Source: Stutzerimonas balearica DSM 6083 (GTDB lineage Bacteria; Pseudomonadota; Gammaproteobacteria; Pseudomonadales; Pseudomonadaceae). Taken from it: 64,000 bases of DNA. The translations under genes and the position numbers were made by a program. Positions 12,234 to 21,143 of the stretch are shown here, piece by piece; position 1 is the stretch's first letter, and each line of letters starts with the position of its first letter. Location: assembly GCF_000818015.1 (NCBI RefSeq), contig NZ_CP007511.1, positions 2,094,001 to 2,158,000 on the forward strand, given 5' to 3'. Under the pieces are notes generated by a model. The model did no database searches and was not told the origin of the DNA. It saw nothing but the letters and a program-made list of their open reading frames with translations.

Positions 12234-13700
12234 ATGAACGCATCACTGGTCATACTGGCGCTTACCGTCGCCAGCTTTCTTCTCGGTTTTCTTCGCGACC
12301 TGTTCATCGCCAGGGCCTTCGGCCTGAGCTGGCAGGCCGACCTCATCTTTGTCGCGCTGGTGCTGCCCCTGTTCTTCGAGAACTTTCTCGGGCTGGCCCT
12401 GCGCGACACCATGATTCCTTACCTGCAGAAGCTGCGCAGCCAGTCGGAAGGCCTGTTCGAGGCAGTCAGCCGCTGGCTCTACTGGCGCGTGATGCTGCTG
12501 GGGATCGCCTCGAGCGGCCTGATCGTGCTCGCCAGCTATCCGATACTGACCGCCCTCGCCCCTGGCTGGACACCCGCCCAGGTCGAGGCCGGGCAACTGG
12601 TGTTCTGCTTCGGTGCCCTGCTGATTGCGGTGCAGGCGACGCTCTACTGCCAGGGCGCGCTGCTGAACATGGACCAGGTGTTCATCATGCCGATGACTCG
12701 CACCGTGCTGCTCAATGCCGGCGCCATCGTCGGCATCCTGCTGTTCGAGCCGAGCGGGCTGGTGATCTTCCTCGGCATGTTGCTGCCGCAGCTGGCGCTG
12801 ATCGTGCTGCAGCATCGGCGCATCCACTACCTGCGCGGCGAGGCGATGGCCGTCGAAAAGGGCCGCGGCGGCGAATTCGGCCTGGCCTTCGCGCCGGTGC
12901 TGCTCGCCGCCGGTGCGCAGCAAGCGTGCATCCTCGCCGAGCGGGTGTTCGCCTCGTTTCTCGATGAAGGCAGCATCACCATGCTGTCGTTCGCCTTCCG
13001 CATCGTCACCATTCCCCTGACGCTCTATGCGATGTCGGTGCTGTCGGTGCTCTTCCCGCAGTTTTCCTCCAGCTGGAACGACAAGGACCACGCCGGCCAC
13101 GCCGCGGTGATTCGCAAGGGCCTCTTGGCGACCCTGCTGTTCCTGGTGCCGGCCAGCGTGGTGCTCTGCTCGTTCCCCGAAGCGGTGGTGGCGGTGCTTC
13201 TGGAGCGCGGCCAGTTCGGCGCCGCGCAGACCGAGGCGACCGCCGCGCTGGTGGTCATCTATGCCGCCGGGCTGCCGGCGCTCGGCCTGGCGCTGCTCTG
13301 GGGGCGCGCGTTGCTGGCACAGAATCAGGCCCGGTTGTTCCTGGTCATCACGCTGATCGCCTCGGCCGTGACCATCGGGCTCGACGCCATCCTCTACCGC
13401 AGCCACGGGGCGCAGGGGCTGGCGACGGCCTTTGCCAGCGGTGCGGTATTGCAGGCCTTGCTGATGGGCTTGTACGTCTACCGCGCCGTGCCGCGTGCAC
13501 TGGGCGCGACCTTGCTGCTGCGCTGGCTGGCGACCGCCGGAGCGCTGGGGCTGGCGCTACGCTATGCGCCCCAGCCGGACGGGCTGCTGCAGCTGTGCCT
13601 GTACATCTCCCTGGTGCTCGTCGCCTTTGCCGTGGGCGTCGTGGTGCTCGGCGAACGTGACCTGTTCAAGCGCAGCTACTGGTCGATGCGCCGCGCCTGA
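12234..13700 (+). CDS. MurJ/MviN-family lipid flippase
   Basis: This is a polytopic inner-membrane protein of the MOP superfamily, which flips lipid-linked saccharides (lipid II for MurJ itself). The 488 residues carry roughly 13-14 hydrophobic helices. The N-terminal FLRDLFIARAFG segment corresponds to the R-D/E-x(3)-A-x-x-FG motif of MviN proteins. It is shorter than canonical MurJ (about 510 residues), and it lacks the usual rpsT/ribF neighbourhood, so it may be a second paralogue serving a polysaccharide rather than peptidoglycan. The start follows an AAGGA ribosome-binding site. It ends one base before the convergent metallohydrolase gene. Confidence 0.82.
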   Translation: MNASLVILALTVASFLLGFLRDLFIARAFGLSWQADLIFVALVLPLFFENFLGLALRDTMIPYLQKLRSQSEGLFEAVSRWLYWRVMLLGIASSGLIVLASYPILTALAPGWTPAQVEAGQLVFCFGALLIAVQATLYCQGALLNMDQVFIMPMTRTVLLNAGAIVGILLFEPSGLVIFLGMLLPQLALIVLQHRRIHYLRGEAMAVEKGRGGEFGLAFAPVLLAAGAQQACILAERVFASFLDEGSITMLSFAFRIVTIPLTLYAMSVLSVLFPQFSSSWNDKDHAGHAAVIRKGLLATLLFLVPASVVLCSFPEAVVAVLLERGQFGAAQTEATAALVVIYAAGLPALGLALLWGRALLAQNQARLFLVITLIASAVTIGLDAILYRSHGAQGLATAFASGAVLQALLMGLYVYRAVPRALGATLLLRWLATAGALGLALRYAPQPDGLLQLCLYISLVLVAFAVGVVVLGERDLFKRSYWSMRRA

Positions 13701-13701
13701 G

Positions 13702-14631
13702 CTACTGGTCGACGCGGCTCAGCGCCTGCGCTTCGTATTTCGGATACAGGTGCGTGGCGCTGCGGATCAGCTCATAGCGGGTCAGACTGATGCCGGCGAA
13801 ACGTGGCGGAATGGGCGCCTGGGTCACCTCTCCCATCTCGGCGCCCTGCTCGGCGCTCGTTCTCATCAGCTCGTCGAGCCAGCCCAGGTAGTCGCGCATC
13901 TGTTCGAATGGCTGGGCGTTGTCGCTCACCGGGCCATGGCCGGGCACGAGCAGTTTCCAGGGCAGCGCCTGCAGCGTGTCCAGGTCGGCCAGCCAGACAT
14001 CCAGCCCCGGGCTGTTCGGCGTGGTCAGGGCACGCTGATAGAAGACGATGTCGCCAGCCAGCAACACGCCGGTCGTTTCATCGAATACCGCCAGGTCGGC
14101 GCCGGTATGCCCGCGCAGGGCCAGCAACTGCAGGCGGTGGTCGCCGACCTGAAGCTCGCCGGGGGTAAGGGTTTCGCTCGGCAGCACCACCTCGGTGCCG
14201 CGCATCCAGTCGCCGACCATGCGGTACATGTTCTCGGCCATGGCATCGCCCTGCTCACGTAGCAGTTCGGTGGTGCCCTCCAGCGCCGCGATGGGCACAT
14301 CGGCAAAGGCCTGGTTGCCCAGGACATGATCAGGGTGATGATGGGTCAGCAGTACCTTGACCACCGGCTTGCCGGTCACCCGCGCGATGGCTTCGCGCAT
14401 CTCTTCGCCATAGCGGCGCGAGGGCCCGGTGTCGATCACCACGACGCCCTCGGCGGTCACGATGAAGGCGGTGTTGACGATATTGGCGCCGTTGGACTTT
14501 TCGAAGTTTTCCGTACTGCCCTCGAACAGCCAGGTGCCTTCGGCGATCTGGCGGGGTTCGAGTCGATAGCGAAGTTCGGCATGGGCCGAAACGCCGAGGC
14601 ATAGCGCGACGGCAAGAAGAATCAGGCGCAT
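13702..14631 (-). CDS. Quinoprotein-relay zinc metallohydrolase (MBL fold)
   Basis: This is a secreted metallo-beta-lactamase-fold hydrolase of the group found next to PQQ-dependent alcohol dehydrogenases; its substrate is unknown. The 309-residue protein has a signal peptide (cleavage after about residue 18), the HxHxDH zinc motif at H97-H99-D101-H102, a further His in RGHTG, the bridging Asp in LLAGD and the last ligand in PGHGP. It is the fourth gene of a reverse-strand operon pedF, binding protein, SoxYZ-like, MBL. The order matches the P. putida ped cluster, except that there pedH follows, whereas here an unrelated flippase does. Confidence 0.9.
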   Translation of the reverse strand: MRLILLAVALCLGVSAHAELRYRLEPRQIAEGTWLFEGSTENFEKSNGANIVNTAFIVTAEGVVVIDTGPSRRYGEEMREAIARVTGKPVVKVLLTHHHPDHVLGNQAFADVPIAALEGTTELLREQGDAMAENMYRMVGDWMRGTEVVLPSETLTPGELQVGDHRLQLLALRGHTGADLAVFDETTGVLLAGDIVFYQRALTTPNSPGLDVWLADLDTLQALPWKLLVPGHGPVSDNAQPFEQMRDYLGWLDELMRTSAEQGAEMGEVTQAPIPPRFAGISLTRYELIRSATHLYPKYEAQALSRVDQ

Positions 14632-14679
14632 GGGGCCTCCCGAAGCGGGGAACGGTAGGAAGATTGAGGTGCGCGCCCG

Positions 14680-15429
14680 TCAGAGCGCGGCTTCGAACTC
14701 GTTGCCGTTGTTGTCGCGCAACCAGAGCTGCGCCGGCTCGTCGGTCTTGAGCTCGAGGCTGATAGTCGGGTTCTCGGCGACCGCCGGGTACAGTTCAAGG
14801 GTGGCCAGCGGCTGGCCGTCGGCGCCGCGCAGCACCGCCTGATTCAGAAAGAACTCGGGGATGCCGCCGACCAGGCCATTGTCCATCGGATGCGAGATCT
14901 GCATGCGCAGCCGGCTCGCGTCGCCGCGCGGGAAGCGACCGCCCAATACCTCGCCCAGGTGATCCTCCCAGCCTGGTTGAGCACGTACCACACTGGGCGC
15001 CGTGCAACCGCCGCCAGCGGCATCGACCTTGGCGCCGCCCATGTGCCAGACGCCGTCGCGGGTCAGCACGGCGGCGCGCACAGGGGTCGCCTGCTCGACG
15101 CGGATGCGGATCGCCACCAGCGGCAAGGCCTTTTCGCCCGGCTCGAAGGTGAAGATTCGCGGGATCGGGTTGAGATCGGCCCAGGCTTCGATGCGCACCA
15201 CGTCCTCGCCCAGTTCGCGGGCGTCGATCAGCACCGGCACCTGGCGCGCATCCTCGGCGAAGGGAGGCAGCTGCACCCGCACGCGCTCATCGAATACGTA
15301 GGGTTCGCCCTTGAGCAGGTTGCGATGGTGGTGTTCCCACATCACCGATTGCAGGGGGTCGGGCTCGCCGGCCTGCAGATAGGCCGGCCCCAACAGCAGC
15401 AGTGTCAGCATCAGCGTTCGCATCGGCAT
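14680..15429 (-). CDS. Quinoprotein dehydrogenase-associated SoxYZ-like carrier
   Basis: This is a periplasmic fusion of SoxY-like and SoxZ-like domains in 249 residues. Sox carriers hold a substrate covalently on a Cys in a glycine-rich motif; here GGGCT places that Cys at residue 142 rather than at the extreme C-terminus, as in the fused subfamily. The signal peptide ends near YLQA-GE. I chose ATG 15429 because GGAGG lies 6 bases upstream; the longer frame has no signal at its start, and ATG 15423 is the alternative. The cargo in alcohol oxidation is unknown. It sits 31 bases after the binding-protein gene in the operon. Confidence 0.87.
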   Translation of the reverse strand: MPMRTLMLTLLLLGPAYLQAGEPDPLQSVMWEHHHRNLLKGEPYVFDERVRVQLPPFAEDARQVPVLIDARELGEDVVRIEAWADLNPIPRIFTFEPGEKALPLVAIRIRVEQATPVRAAVLTRDGVWHMGGAKVDAAGGGCTAPSVVRAQPGWEDHLGEVLGGRFPRGDASRLRMQISHPMDNGLVGGIPEFFLNQAVLRGADGQPLATLELYPAVAENPTISLELKTDEPAQLWLRDNNGNEFEAAL

Positions 15430-15460
15430 CTCCAGCCTCCTTTTGACGCCCGACCGGCAC

Positions 15461-16369
15461 TCAGCGATTGACCACCTCGCCCTGCCCTTGCTGGTACAGC
15501 TCGGGTTTTTCGTAGCGCATGCCGTAGGCCGCGTAGATCTGCTCCATACCGCCGTCGTTGACCAGCGGCTCGAGTATCTCTTCCAGAGCGTAGGCCAGCT
15601 GGCGGTTGGATTCATGTACCGCCATGCCCAGATCCCAGGCCTGACGGCCCATGTTGGGATAGGCGTTCTCGGCCAGCTTGAGGTGGCTGTCGGCGGCCTG
15701 GGCGACCAACCAATCGATTTCCCCGCGCATGGCCATGGTGGCATCGACCTCGCCCTTGACCATCGCGTCGAAGGCCAATCGCGGCGTGGGGTAATGATGG
15801 GTATTGGCAGCCATCCGGCCGTTGAAGACCGAGGTCATGTAGAACGAGGGCACGCTCTCGACCTCGACCCCGATGGGGTGGTACTGGAACACCGCGACGC
15901 TCGGCACGTCATCCATCCGCCGGTCGTCATAGGCCATCTGCCAACGTTCGCGCTGGTAGGGGCCGAACATGGCGACCAACTCATTGACCAGCTCGCCGAC
16001 GTCGTTGCGCCGCAGGGAGAACTCGCGGTCGTAGGGTACGCGCAGCATCACGTCGGCGAGCACGTCGCGGCGCAGGTAATGCCCCTTCCAGATGAAGTTG
16101 CGCAGGTCGTCATCGAGCGTCTCGCCGGGGGTCACCCAGAGCAGCTCGAGCTTCAGACCCAGGCCCTCGGCAAGCTTGGCGGCGAGATCGACATCCACAC
16201 CGCGAGGCTTGCCGTCGGCCCTGTAGCTGTAAGGCGGGAAGTTGTCGTACACCGCCACCTTCAGCACGCCAGATTCGACGATATCGTCGTACGACCGGAC
16301 CTGCGCGGCCTGCGCCGGCATCATCGCGCAAGACAGAATCAGCCAGACCAGCAACAGGAACCGGTGCAT
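15461..16369 (-). CDS. Quinoprotein dehydrogenase-associated periplasmic binding protein
   Basis: This is a type-2 periplasmic solute-binding protein (SBP_bac_3 fold) of 302 residues, without cognate ABC membrane genes beside it. Such proteins accompany methanol and ethanol dehydrogenases (MxaJ/XoxJ-like), where they are thought to help enzyme maturation or activation. The signal peptide runs to about MMPAQA-AQ; the mature part opens with VLKVAVYDNFPPYSY, a classic binding-protein strand. The start at 16369 is preferred over 16420 because it begins the signal peptide and lies 5 bases after the pedF stop. Confidence 0.88.
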   Translation of the reverse strand: MHRFLLLVWLILSCAMMPAQAAQVRSYDDIVESGVLKVAVYDNFPPYSYRADGKPRGVDVDLAAKLAEGLGLKLELLWVTPGETLDDDLRNFIWKGHYLRRDVLADVMLRVPYDREFSLRRNDVGELVNELVAMFGPYQRERWQMAYDDRRMDDVPSVAVFQYHPIGVEVESVPSFYMTSVFNGRMAANTHHYPTPRLAFDAMVKGEVDATMAMRGEIDWLVAQAADSHLKLAENAYPNMGRQAWDLGMAVHESNRQLAYALEEILEPLVNDGGMEQIYAAYGMRYEKPELYQQGQGEVVNR

Positions 16370-16374
16370 GGCGA

Positions 16375-16812
16375 TCACCGCTTGGCCGCTTCGCTTTCGA
16401 TATAGGTACGGATGGCCCACAGCGCTTCCTGGCTGAGGGTGTCGGCCATGCGCGGCATGTACACCGCCCCGTCACGCACCGCGCCGTTGATCACGCGCTC
16501 CTTGAACCACTCGTCGCCGTCCATGTTCGCTTCCAGGTCGCGCAGGTCCGGTGCGATACCGCCGGAAATGGCTTCCAGGCCGTGGCAGCGGGCGCAGTTC
16601 TGGTTGTACGCCGACGAGCCGATTTCCACGGCGCGGTCATGGTATTCGCTGGGCGCGCGGAAGGGGTTCTCATCGGCCCACTCTTCGCCCAGATCGGGCA
16701 GTCCCTTGGTTTCCACAGGCTGCGGCGTGACGTCGCCGTGGGCCAGAGCGAGGCCCGATACGCCGATGAAGCCTGCAGCCAGCAGAGCACGCAGAAGATT
16801 GTTCTTGTTCAT
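16375..16812 (-). CDS. pedF: Cytochrome c-550 PedF/ExaB, electron acceptor of ethanol dehydrogenase
   Basis: This is a periplasmic mono-haem cytochrome c that accepts electrons from the PQQ enzyme encoded divergently. The 145-residue protein has a signal peptide (cleavage after LALA, residue 24), the haem-binding CARCH at residues 73-77 and the likely axial Met119 in VYMPRM. It is the first gene of the four-gene accessory operon. The gene starts on the opposite strand from exaA with 309 bases between, and it has a strong AAGGGTGG ribosome-binding site. Confidence 0.93.
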   Translation of the reverse strand: MNKNNLLRALLAAGFIGVSGLALAHGDVTPQPVETKGLPDLGEEWADENPFRAPSEYHDRAVEIGSSAYNQNCARCHGLEAISGGIAPDLRDLEANMDGDEWFKERVINGAVRDGAVYMPRMADTLSQEALWAIRTYIESEAAKR

Positions 16813-16926
16813 GGACTACCACCCTTGGTTCGTTGAATCTGAGCAAGGCTGCTCCTGAACGGAGCGCATGGCAGGCATCTTGAAACCGGCGGCGTCCCGG
16901 CAGAATCCTGCTTTGGATGCCATGCC

Positions 16927-16978
16927 CTACTCCCTTGGTAGTAGCGCCTGCGACCTGCGGGTGAGCGCCTGTAGTAGC
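16927..16978. promoter_or_regulatory. Putative LuxR-type operator region between pedF and exaA
   Basis: The 309-base divergent region holds CTACTCCCTTGGTAGTAG at 16927-16944 (arms CTACT/AGTAG), then GTAGTAGC repeated at 16941 and 16971, exactly 30 bases apart. The CCTTGGTA core recurs upstream of other genes of the island (27649, 27821, 30204). I infer binding by the PedR2/EraR or AgmR/ErbR response regulators; the sequence itself shows only the repeats. Confidence 0.5.
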
Positions 16979-17009
16979 AAGGCGAAATCACAGCAGTTCG
17001 GGAACGCAT

Positions 17010-17031
17010 CCCGGCCTCGCCGGGCGTTTTT
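17010..17031 (+). terminator. Terminator-like hairpin in the exaA leader
   Basis: CCCGGC-CTC-GCCGGG at 17010-17024 is followed by CGTTTTT, the form of an intrinsic terminator reading toward exaA. It lies between the operator-like repeats and the exaA start codon, so any transcript beginning upstream would have to read through it. It could end a short RNA or attenuate exaA. Confidence 0.45.
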
Positions 17032-17121
17032 CCGTTTCGACGCGCAGGGCGCGCTCCCACTATTCGAAGCGCCAGGCCACCAGACGGCGGCCTCGTTCGA
17101 CTAGACAAGGGAAACGCAACC

Positions 17122-18993
17122 ATGACAACAAGATCGCACCCCGGCAGCAAACGCCCCCTCGCCCTCGCCGTGCATTGCCTCGCCCTGGCCGGCAGCCTGG
17201 CGCTGGCCGGCGCCGTGCAGGCCAAGACCGTCAGCTGGGAAGACATCGCCAACGACCACCTCACCACCCGCGACGTGCTGCAATACGGCATGGGGACCAG
17301 CGCACAACGCTACAGTCCGTTGGCGCAGGTCAATACCGAGAACGTCTTCAAGCTGACACCGGCCTGGTCCTACTCCTTCGGTGACGAGAAGCAGCGCGGC
17401 CAGGAGTCGCAGGCCATCGTCCATGACGGCGTCATCTACGTCACCGGCTCCTATTCGCGGGTGTTCGCCATCGACGCCAAGACCGGCAAGCGGCTGTGGA
17501 ACTACACCCATCGCCTGCCCGACGACATCCGCCCGTGCTGCGACGTGGTCAACCGCGGCGCCGCAATCTATGGCGACAAGATCTTCTTCGGCACGCTGGA
17601 CGCCGCGGTGGTCGCGCTGAACAAGGACACCGGCAAGGTGGTGTGGAAGAAGAAATTTGCCGATCACGGCGCCGGCTACACCATGACCGGCGCACCGACC
17701 ATCGTCAAAGACCAGAAGACCGGCAAGGTGCTGTTGATTCACGGCAGCTCGGGCGACGAGTTCGGCGTGGTCGGCCAGCTGTTTGCGCGCGACCCGGACA
17801 CGGGCGAGGAAGTCTGGATGCGCCCCTTCGTCGAAGGGCACATGGGGCGTCTCAACGGCAAGGAGAGCACGCCGACCGGCGACGTCAAGGCGCCCTCCTG
17901 GCCGGATGATCCCAACCACCCGACCGGCAAGAAGGAAGCCTGGAGCCACGGGGGCGGCGCTCCCTGGCAGAGCGCCAGTTTCGATCCGCAGACCAACACC
18001 ATCATTGTCGGCGCCGGCAACCCGGCTCCCTGGAATGGCTGGGCGCGTACCGCCGACGGTGGTGATCCGAAGGACTACGACAGCCTTTACACCTCCGGCC
18101 AGGTCGGCGTCGATCCGAGCACCGGCGAGGTCAAATGGTTCTACCAGCACACGCCGAACGACGCCTGGGACTTCTCCGGCAACAACGAACTGGTGCTGTT
18201 CGATTACAAGGACAAGAACGGCAAGACGGTGAAAGCCACGGCCCATGCCGACCGCAACGGTTTCTTCTACGTCGTCGATCGCACCTCCGGCAAGCTGCAG
18301 AACGCCTTCCCCTTCGTCGACAACATCACCTGGGCGAGTCACATCGACCTGAAGACCGGTCGCCCGGTGGAGAACGAGAACCAGCGCCCGCCGCTGCCCG
18401 AGCCCGGCGAGAAGCATGGCAAGTCGGTGGAAGTCTCGCCGCCGTTCCTCGGCGGCAAGAACTGGAACCCCATGGCCTACAGCCAGGACACCGGGTTGTT
18501 CTATGTTCCGGCCAACCACTGGAAGGAGGACTACTGGACCGAAGAGGTCAGCTACAAGAAGGGTTCGGCCTACCTTGGCCAGGGCTTCCGCATCAAGCGG
18601 ATGTACGACGACCACGTGGGGATCCTGCGGGCGATGAACCCGACCACCGGCAAGGTGGCCTGGGAGCACAAGGAAAAACTGCCGCTGTGGGCCGGCGTGC
18701 TGGCCACCAAGGGCGGCCTGGTGTTCACCGGCACTGGCGACGGTTTCTTCAAGGCCTTCGACGCCAAGACCGGCAAGGAGCTTTGGAAATTCAACGTCGG
18801 CACCGGGATCATCGCCCCGCCGATCACCTGGGAGATGGACGGCGAACAGTACATCGGCGTAACGGCCGGCTATGGCGGCGCCGTGCCGCTGTGGGGTGGC
18901 GACATGGCGGTGCTGACCAAGCCGGTCGCCCAGGGCGGTTCGTTCTGGGTCTTCAAACTGCCTGAATGGGACAAGAAGACCGCGCAACGCTGA
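17122..18993 (+). CDS. exaA: PQQ-dependent ethanol dehydrogenase, calcium type (ExaA/PedE)
   Basis: This periplasmic quinoprotein oxidises ethanol and other primary alcohols to aldehydes, passing electrons to cytochrome c. The 623 residues comprise a signal peptide (cleavage A34-K35) and an eight-bladed propeller with W-motifs such as GKVAWE and GKELWKF. The vicinal disulfide that sits over PQQ is C139-C140. The catalytic base is D350 in NDAWDFSG; residue 352 is Ser, not the extra Asp that marks lanthanide enzymes (PedH/XoxF), so this is the Ca-dependent PedE class. An AAGGGA ribosome-binding site precedes it. Accessory genes are divergent; a pentapeptide-repeat protein follows, as in P. putida. 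Confidence 0.95.
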   Translation: MTTRSHPGSKRPLALAVHCLALAGSLALAGAVQAKTVSWEDIANDHLTTRDVLQYGMGTSAQRYSPLAQVNTENVFKLTPAWSYSFGDEKQRGQESQAIVHDGVIYVTGSYSRVFAIDAKTGKRLWNYTHRLPDDIRPCCDVVNRGAAIYGDKIFFGTLDAAVVALNKDTGKVVWKKKFADHGAGYTMTGAPTIVKDQKTGKVLLIHGSSGDEFGVVGQLFARDPDTGEEVWMRPFVEGHMGRLNGKESTPTGDVKAPSWPDDPNHPTGKKEAWSHGGGAPWQSASFDPQTNTIIVGAGNPAPWNGWARTADGGDPKDYDSLYTSGQVGVDPSTGEVKWFYQHTPNDAWDFSGNNELVLFDYKDKNGKTVKATAHADRNGFFYVVDRTSGKLQNAFPFVDNITWASHIDLKTGRPVENENQRPPLPEPGEKHGKSVEVSPPFLGGKNWNPMAYSQDTGLFYVPANHWKEDYWTEEVSYKKGSAYLGQGFRIKRMYDDHVGILRAMNPTTGKVAWEHKEKLPLWAGVLATKGGLVFTGTGDGFFKAFDAKTGKELWKFNVGTGIIAPPITWEMDGEQYIGVTAGYGGAVPLWGGDMAVLTKPVAQGGSFWVFKLPEWDKKTAQR

Positions 18994-19000
18994 CCGGCCA

Positions 19001-19094
19001 GGCCGTGCCGAGCAGGCACGGCCCTCGCCGCCCTACCCGGCCGGCGAACATCGCCCGCCCTTCGGTCCCGAGTTGGCGCTCTCGCCGAAGGGCG
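19001..19094 (+). terminator. Two hairpins downstream of exaA
   Basis: GGCCGTGCC-GAGCA-GGCACGGCC (19001-19023) begins 7 bases after the exaA stop. A second perfect 10-bp stem, CGCCCTTCGG with CCGAAGGGCG, spans 19056-19094. Neither has a clear T-run, so they may stabilise the exaA mRNA 3' end or act as Rho-linked stops rather than classic terminators. Confidence 0.5.
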
Positions 19095-19158
19095 AGGCGG
19101 TGTTTCGCATGGCCTTCCCGGGTCGCCCGGTGCGACCGGAACTGCCGGAGCCATCCCC

Positions 19159-19812
19159 ATGAAGATAATCAACGCCCTGCTGTTGCCCCTGGTCCTGCTG
19201 GGCAGCGCCCATGCGCTTGCCGAAGACGACGCGCGCCTGGTCATCAACGGCTGCGTCATCGAGCCGGACAGCCAGTGTCCGAACGCCGACCTGCGCGGTG
19301 CGAACCTCGCCAACCAGGATCTGCGCCGGATCAACCTCGCCGGCGCAGACCTCAGCGGTGCCGACCTGCGCCACGCCAATCTCGACCTGGCCAATCTGGA
19401 AAAAGCCAGGCTCAAAGGCGCCAACCTCACCCGTGCCAGCCTGCAACAGGCCAATCTGCGCCTGGCCGACTTCAGCGAGGCGCGGCTGGTCGCCATACGC
19501 GGTTGGGGCCTGTTCGGCCAGGCCGCACAGTTCCGCCAGGCCGACCTGACCGGCGCCTTTCTGGAGTTCGCCCGCCTGAGCGGTGCAAAGCTGCACGACA
19601 GTCGTCTGATCGCGGCAGACCTGGAGATGGCCTGGCTGAGCAAGGCCGACCTCAAGGGCGCGGACCTCAGCGATGCCAACCTGCAGGAGGCCAAGTTCAA
19701 CGATGCCAACCTGGCCGACGCCAACCTCAGGGGTGCGCGCCGCCATTACGCCACCTTCCAGGGCACCAACATGGAAGGCTGTCGTGACTGCCCGATCGGC
19801 TGGGAGCGCTGA
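19159..19812 (+). CDS. Pentapeptide-repeat protein of the quinoprotein cluster
   Basis: This 217-residue exported protein has a signal peptide (cleavage after ALA, about residue 22) and then tandem A(D/N)LxX repeats, for example ADLRGANLANQDL and ADLSGADLRHANL, from about residue 44 to 200. Such repeats fold into a right-handed quadrilateral beta-helix. A pentapeptide gene sits beside pedE in P. putida too, but its role is unknown; it may be structural or protein-binding. The C-terminus holds CRDC, a possible disulfide or metal site. Confidence 0.88.
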   Translation: MKIINALLLPLVLLGSAHALAEDDARLVINGCVIEPDSQCPNADLRGANLANQDLRRINLAGADLSGADLRHANLDLANLEKARLKGANLTRASLQQANLRLADFSEARLVAIRGWGLFGQAAQFRQADLTGAFLEFARLSGAKLHDSRLIAADLEMAWLSKADLKGADLSDANLQEAKFNDANLADANLRGARRHYATFQGTNMEGCRDCPIGWER

Positions 19813-19903
19813 GCGCGCCGGCATGGACTCAGTCCACATCTGCCGCTAGGGTTGCCCGATGAGCGGCGCCGCCCGGCGCCGACAGCCGGAGCGAGGCAGG
19901 TCA

Positions 19904-20368
19904 ATGCCCGATATCACCGCGGCAAGGTTTCCCGAGGACCGCGATGCGGTTCTGGCAATCTTCACCGAGTACGTTCGCAGTCCGAGCGTCAGCCTCGACT
20001 ATCAAGGATATACACGCGAGTTCGCCGAACTGCCCGGCGCCTATGCGGCACCGGCGGGCTGCCTGCTGCTGGCTCGCGTCGGCCGCGAGGTGGTGGGCTG
20101 CGCCGCCCTGCGCCGGGTCGACGACACCACCTGCGAGATGAAGCGCGTTTATGTGCGTCCGCAGGCGCGTGGCCAGGCGCTCGGCCGGCAATTGGTCGAG
20201 CGCATCCTTGCCGAAGCGCGTCGGGCTGGCTACCAGCGCATCTGCCTCGATGTGTTGCCGGAGTTTACCGCGGCGCGCCAGCTCTATCATTCGCTCGGCT
20301 TCGTCGCTGCTGAACCGGTAAGCGTCAATCCGGTGCCGGGCACCGCCTTTCTCGGCCTCGAGCTGTAA
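19904..20368 (+). CDS. GNAT-family N-acetyltransferase
   Basis: This 154-residue cytoplasmic acetyl-CoA-dependent acyltransferase has unknown acceptor. The acetyl-CoA-binding motif A is VRPQARGQALGRQL, followed by the C-terminal LYHSLGF typical of the fold. ATG 19904 is preferred over 19859 because GAGGCAGG lies just upstream and the shorter protein begins in the first beta-strand. It is followed 3 bases later by an exonuclease gene, likely one transcript; neither has an obvious link to alcohol oxidation. Confidence 0.85.
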   Translation: MPDITAARFPEDRDAVLAIFTEYVRSPSVSLDYQGYTREFAELPGAYAAPAGCLLLARVGREVVGCAALRRVDDTTCEMKRVYVRPQARGQALGRQLVERILAEARRAGYQRICLDVLPEFTAARQLYHSLGFVAAEPVSVNPVPGTAFLGLEL

Positions 20369-20371
20369 CCG

Positions 20372-21019
20372 ATGGCCAATCTGCCGATTGTTCGCCTCAA
20401 GCCGCCTGGCGAAGCCGGCGAACTGGCGCCGTTCGCCGGCATGCCGCCGGAGCGGATCGTCATGCCTGACAGTGCGGCGAGCTGCGAAGCGGTACTGCGT
20501 GAGCTGCTCGCCTGGCCAGGTCCGATTGGCTTCGATACCGAGTCCAAACCCACCTTTCGCGTCGGTGAGCATTCGGACGGTCCCCACCTGATCCAGTTCG
20601 CTACCCCGCAGCGCGCCTACCTGCTGCGGGTCGCCATTGCTGAATGCCTGCCGGTCGCCAGGGCCGTGCTGGAGAACCCGCGCCTGGTGAAGCTTGGCTT
20701 TGGCCTGAAGTCCGACCGCAGCCGTCTGCAGGGCCGGTTGGGCATCGCCTTACGCGCCGGCATCGACCTGGGCAGCGTGTTGCGCTACGAGGGGCGCAAG
20801 GGCCAGGTCGGCTTGCGCGGTGCGCTGGCAGCCCTGCGCCAGGAGGCGATCGCCAAGTCGCGCCGGCTGTCGACGTCCAACTGGGCAAACCTGCAACTGA
20901 GCGAGGCGCAGCAGCGTTACGCCGCCGACGACGCCTATGGCGCGCTGCAGGTATTCGCGGCGCTCGAGGCCGAGGTGCAGCAAAGGCTCCTCGCGCTCGC
21001 CCGTACGCCGGAGCGGTGA
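20372..21019 (+). CDS. 3'-5' exonuclease, DEDDy/RNase D-like domain
   Basis: This 215-residue protein consists of a single DnaQ-like 3'-5' exonuclease domain. Metal-binding residues are seen in GFDTES (D55, E57) and in the C-terminal YAADDAYG, the Exo III Y-x3-D motif. It lacks the HRDC domains of RNase D, so it is closer to the stand-alone WRN-exonuclease-like proteins of pseudomonads. The natural substrate (RNA or DNA ends) is unknown. Confidence 0.87.
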   Translation: MANLPIVRLKPPGEAGELAPFAGMPPERIVMPDSAASCEAVLRELLAWPGPIGFDTESKPTFRVGEHSDGPHLIQFATPQRAYLLRVAIAECLPVARAVLENPRLVKLGFGLKSDRSRLQGRLGIALRAGIDLGSVLRYEGRKGQVGLRGALAALRQEAIAKSRRLSTSNWANLQLSEAQQRYAADDAYGALQVFAALEAEVQQRLLALARTPER

Positions 21020-21143
21020 TGTCATTGCGACAGCCTATCGGGCCGATAGAGCAAATTGTCGTCCGGGGTCTCTCCAGTTCGCCGTAGCGCGGCCGAATTA
21101 CACAGTGGGCGGTAGGTCCCTCCCTTCACTGGATGCCAAGAAA

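Noticed and set aside
13702-14631. Reading the MBL-fold gene as an antibiotic-resistance metallo-beta-lactamase
   Set aside because: The zinc motif is shared by the whole superfamily; the gene sits in a quinoprotein accessory operon and matches that subgroup.
16816-16830. A further CCTTGG operator copy just upstream of pedF
   Set aside because: It overlaps the AAGGGTGG ribosome-binding site of pedF and lacks the second arm, so it is better explained as that site.
17101-18987. A 628-codon open frame antisense to exaA
   Set aside because: It is the mirror of a high-GC gene with strong codon bias, has no ribosome-binding site, and its translation lacks any domain pattern; exaA on the other strand has a complete, recognisable product.
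17122-18993. Assignment of the dehydrogenase as lanthanide-dependent PedH
   Set aside because: The residue two after the catalytic Asp350 is Ser352, not Asp, as in the calcium enzymes.
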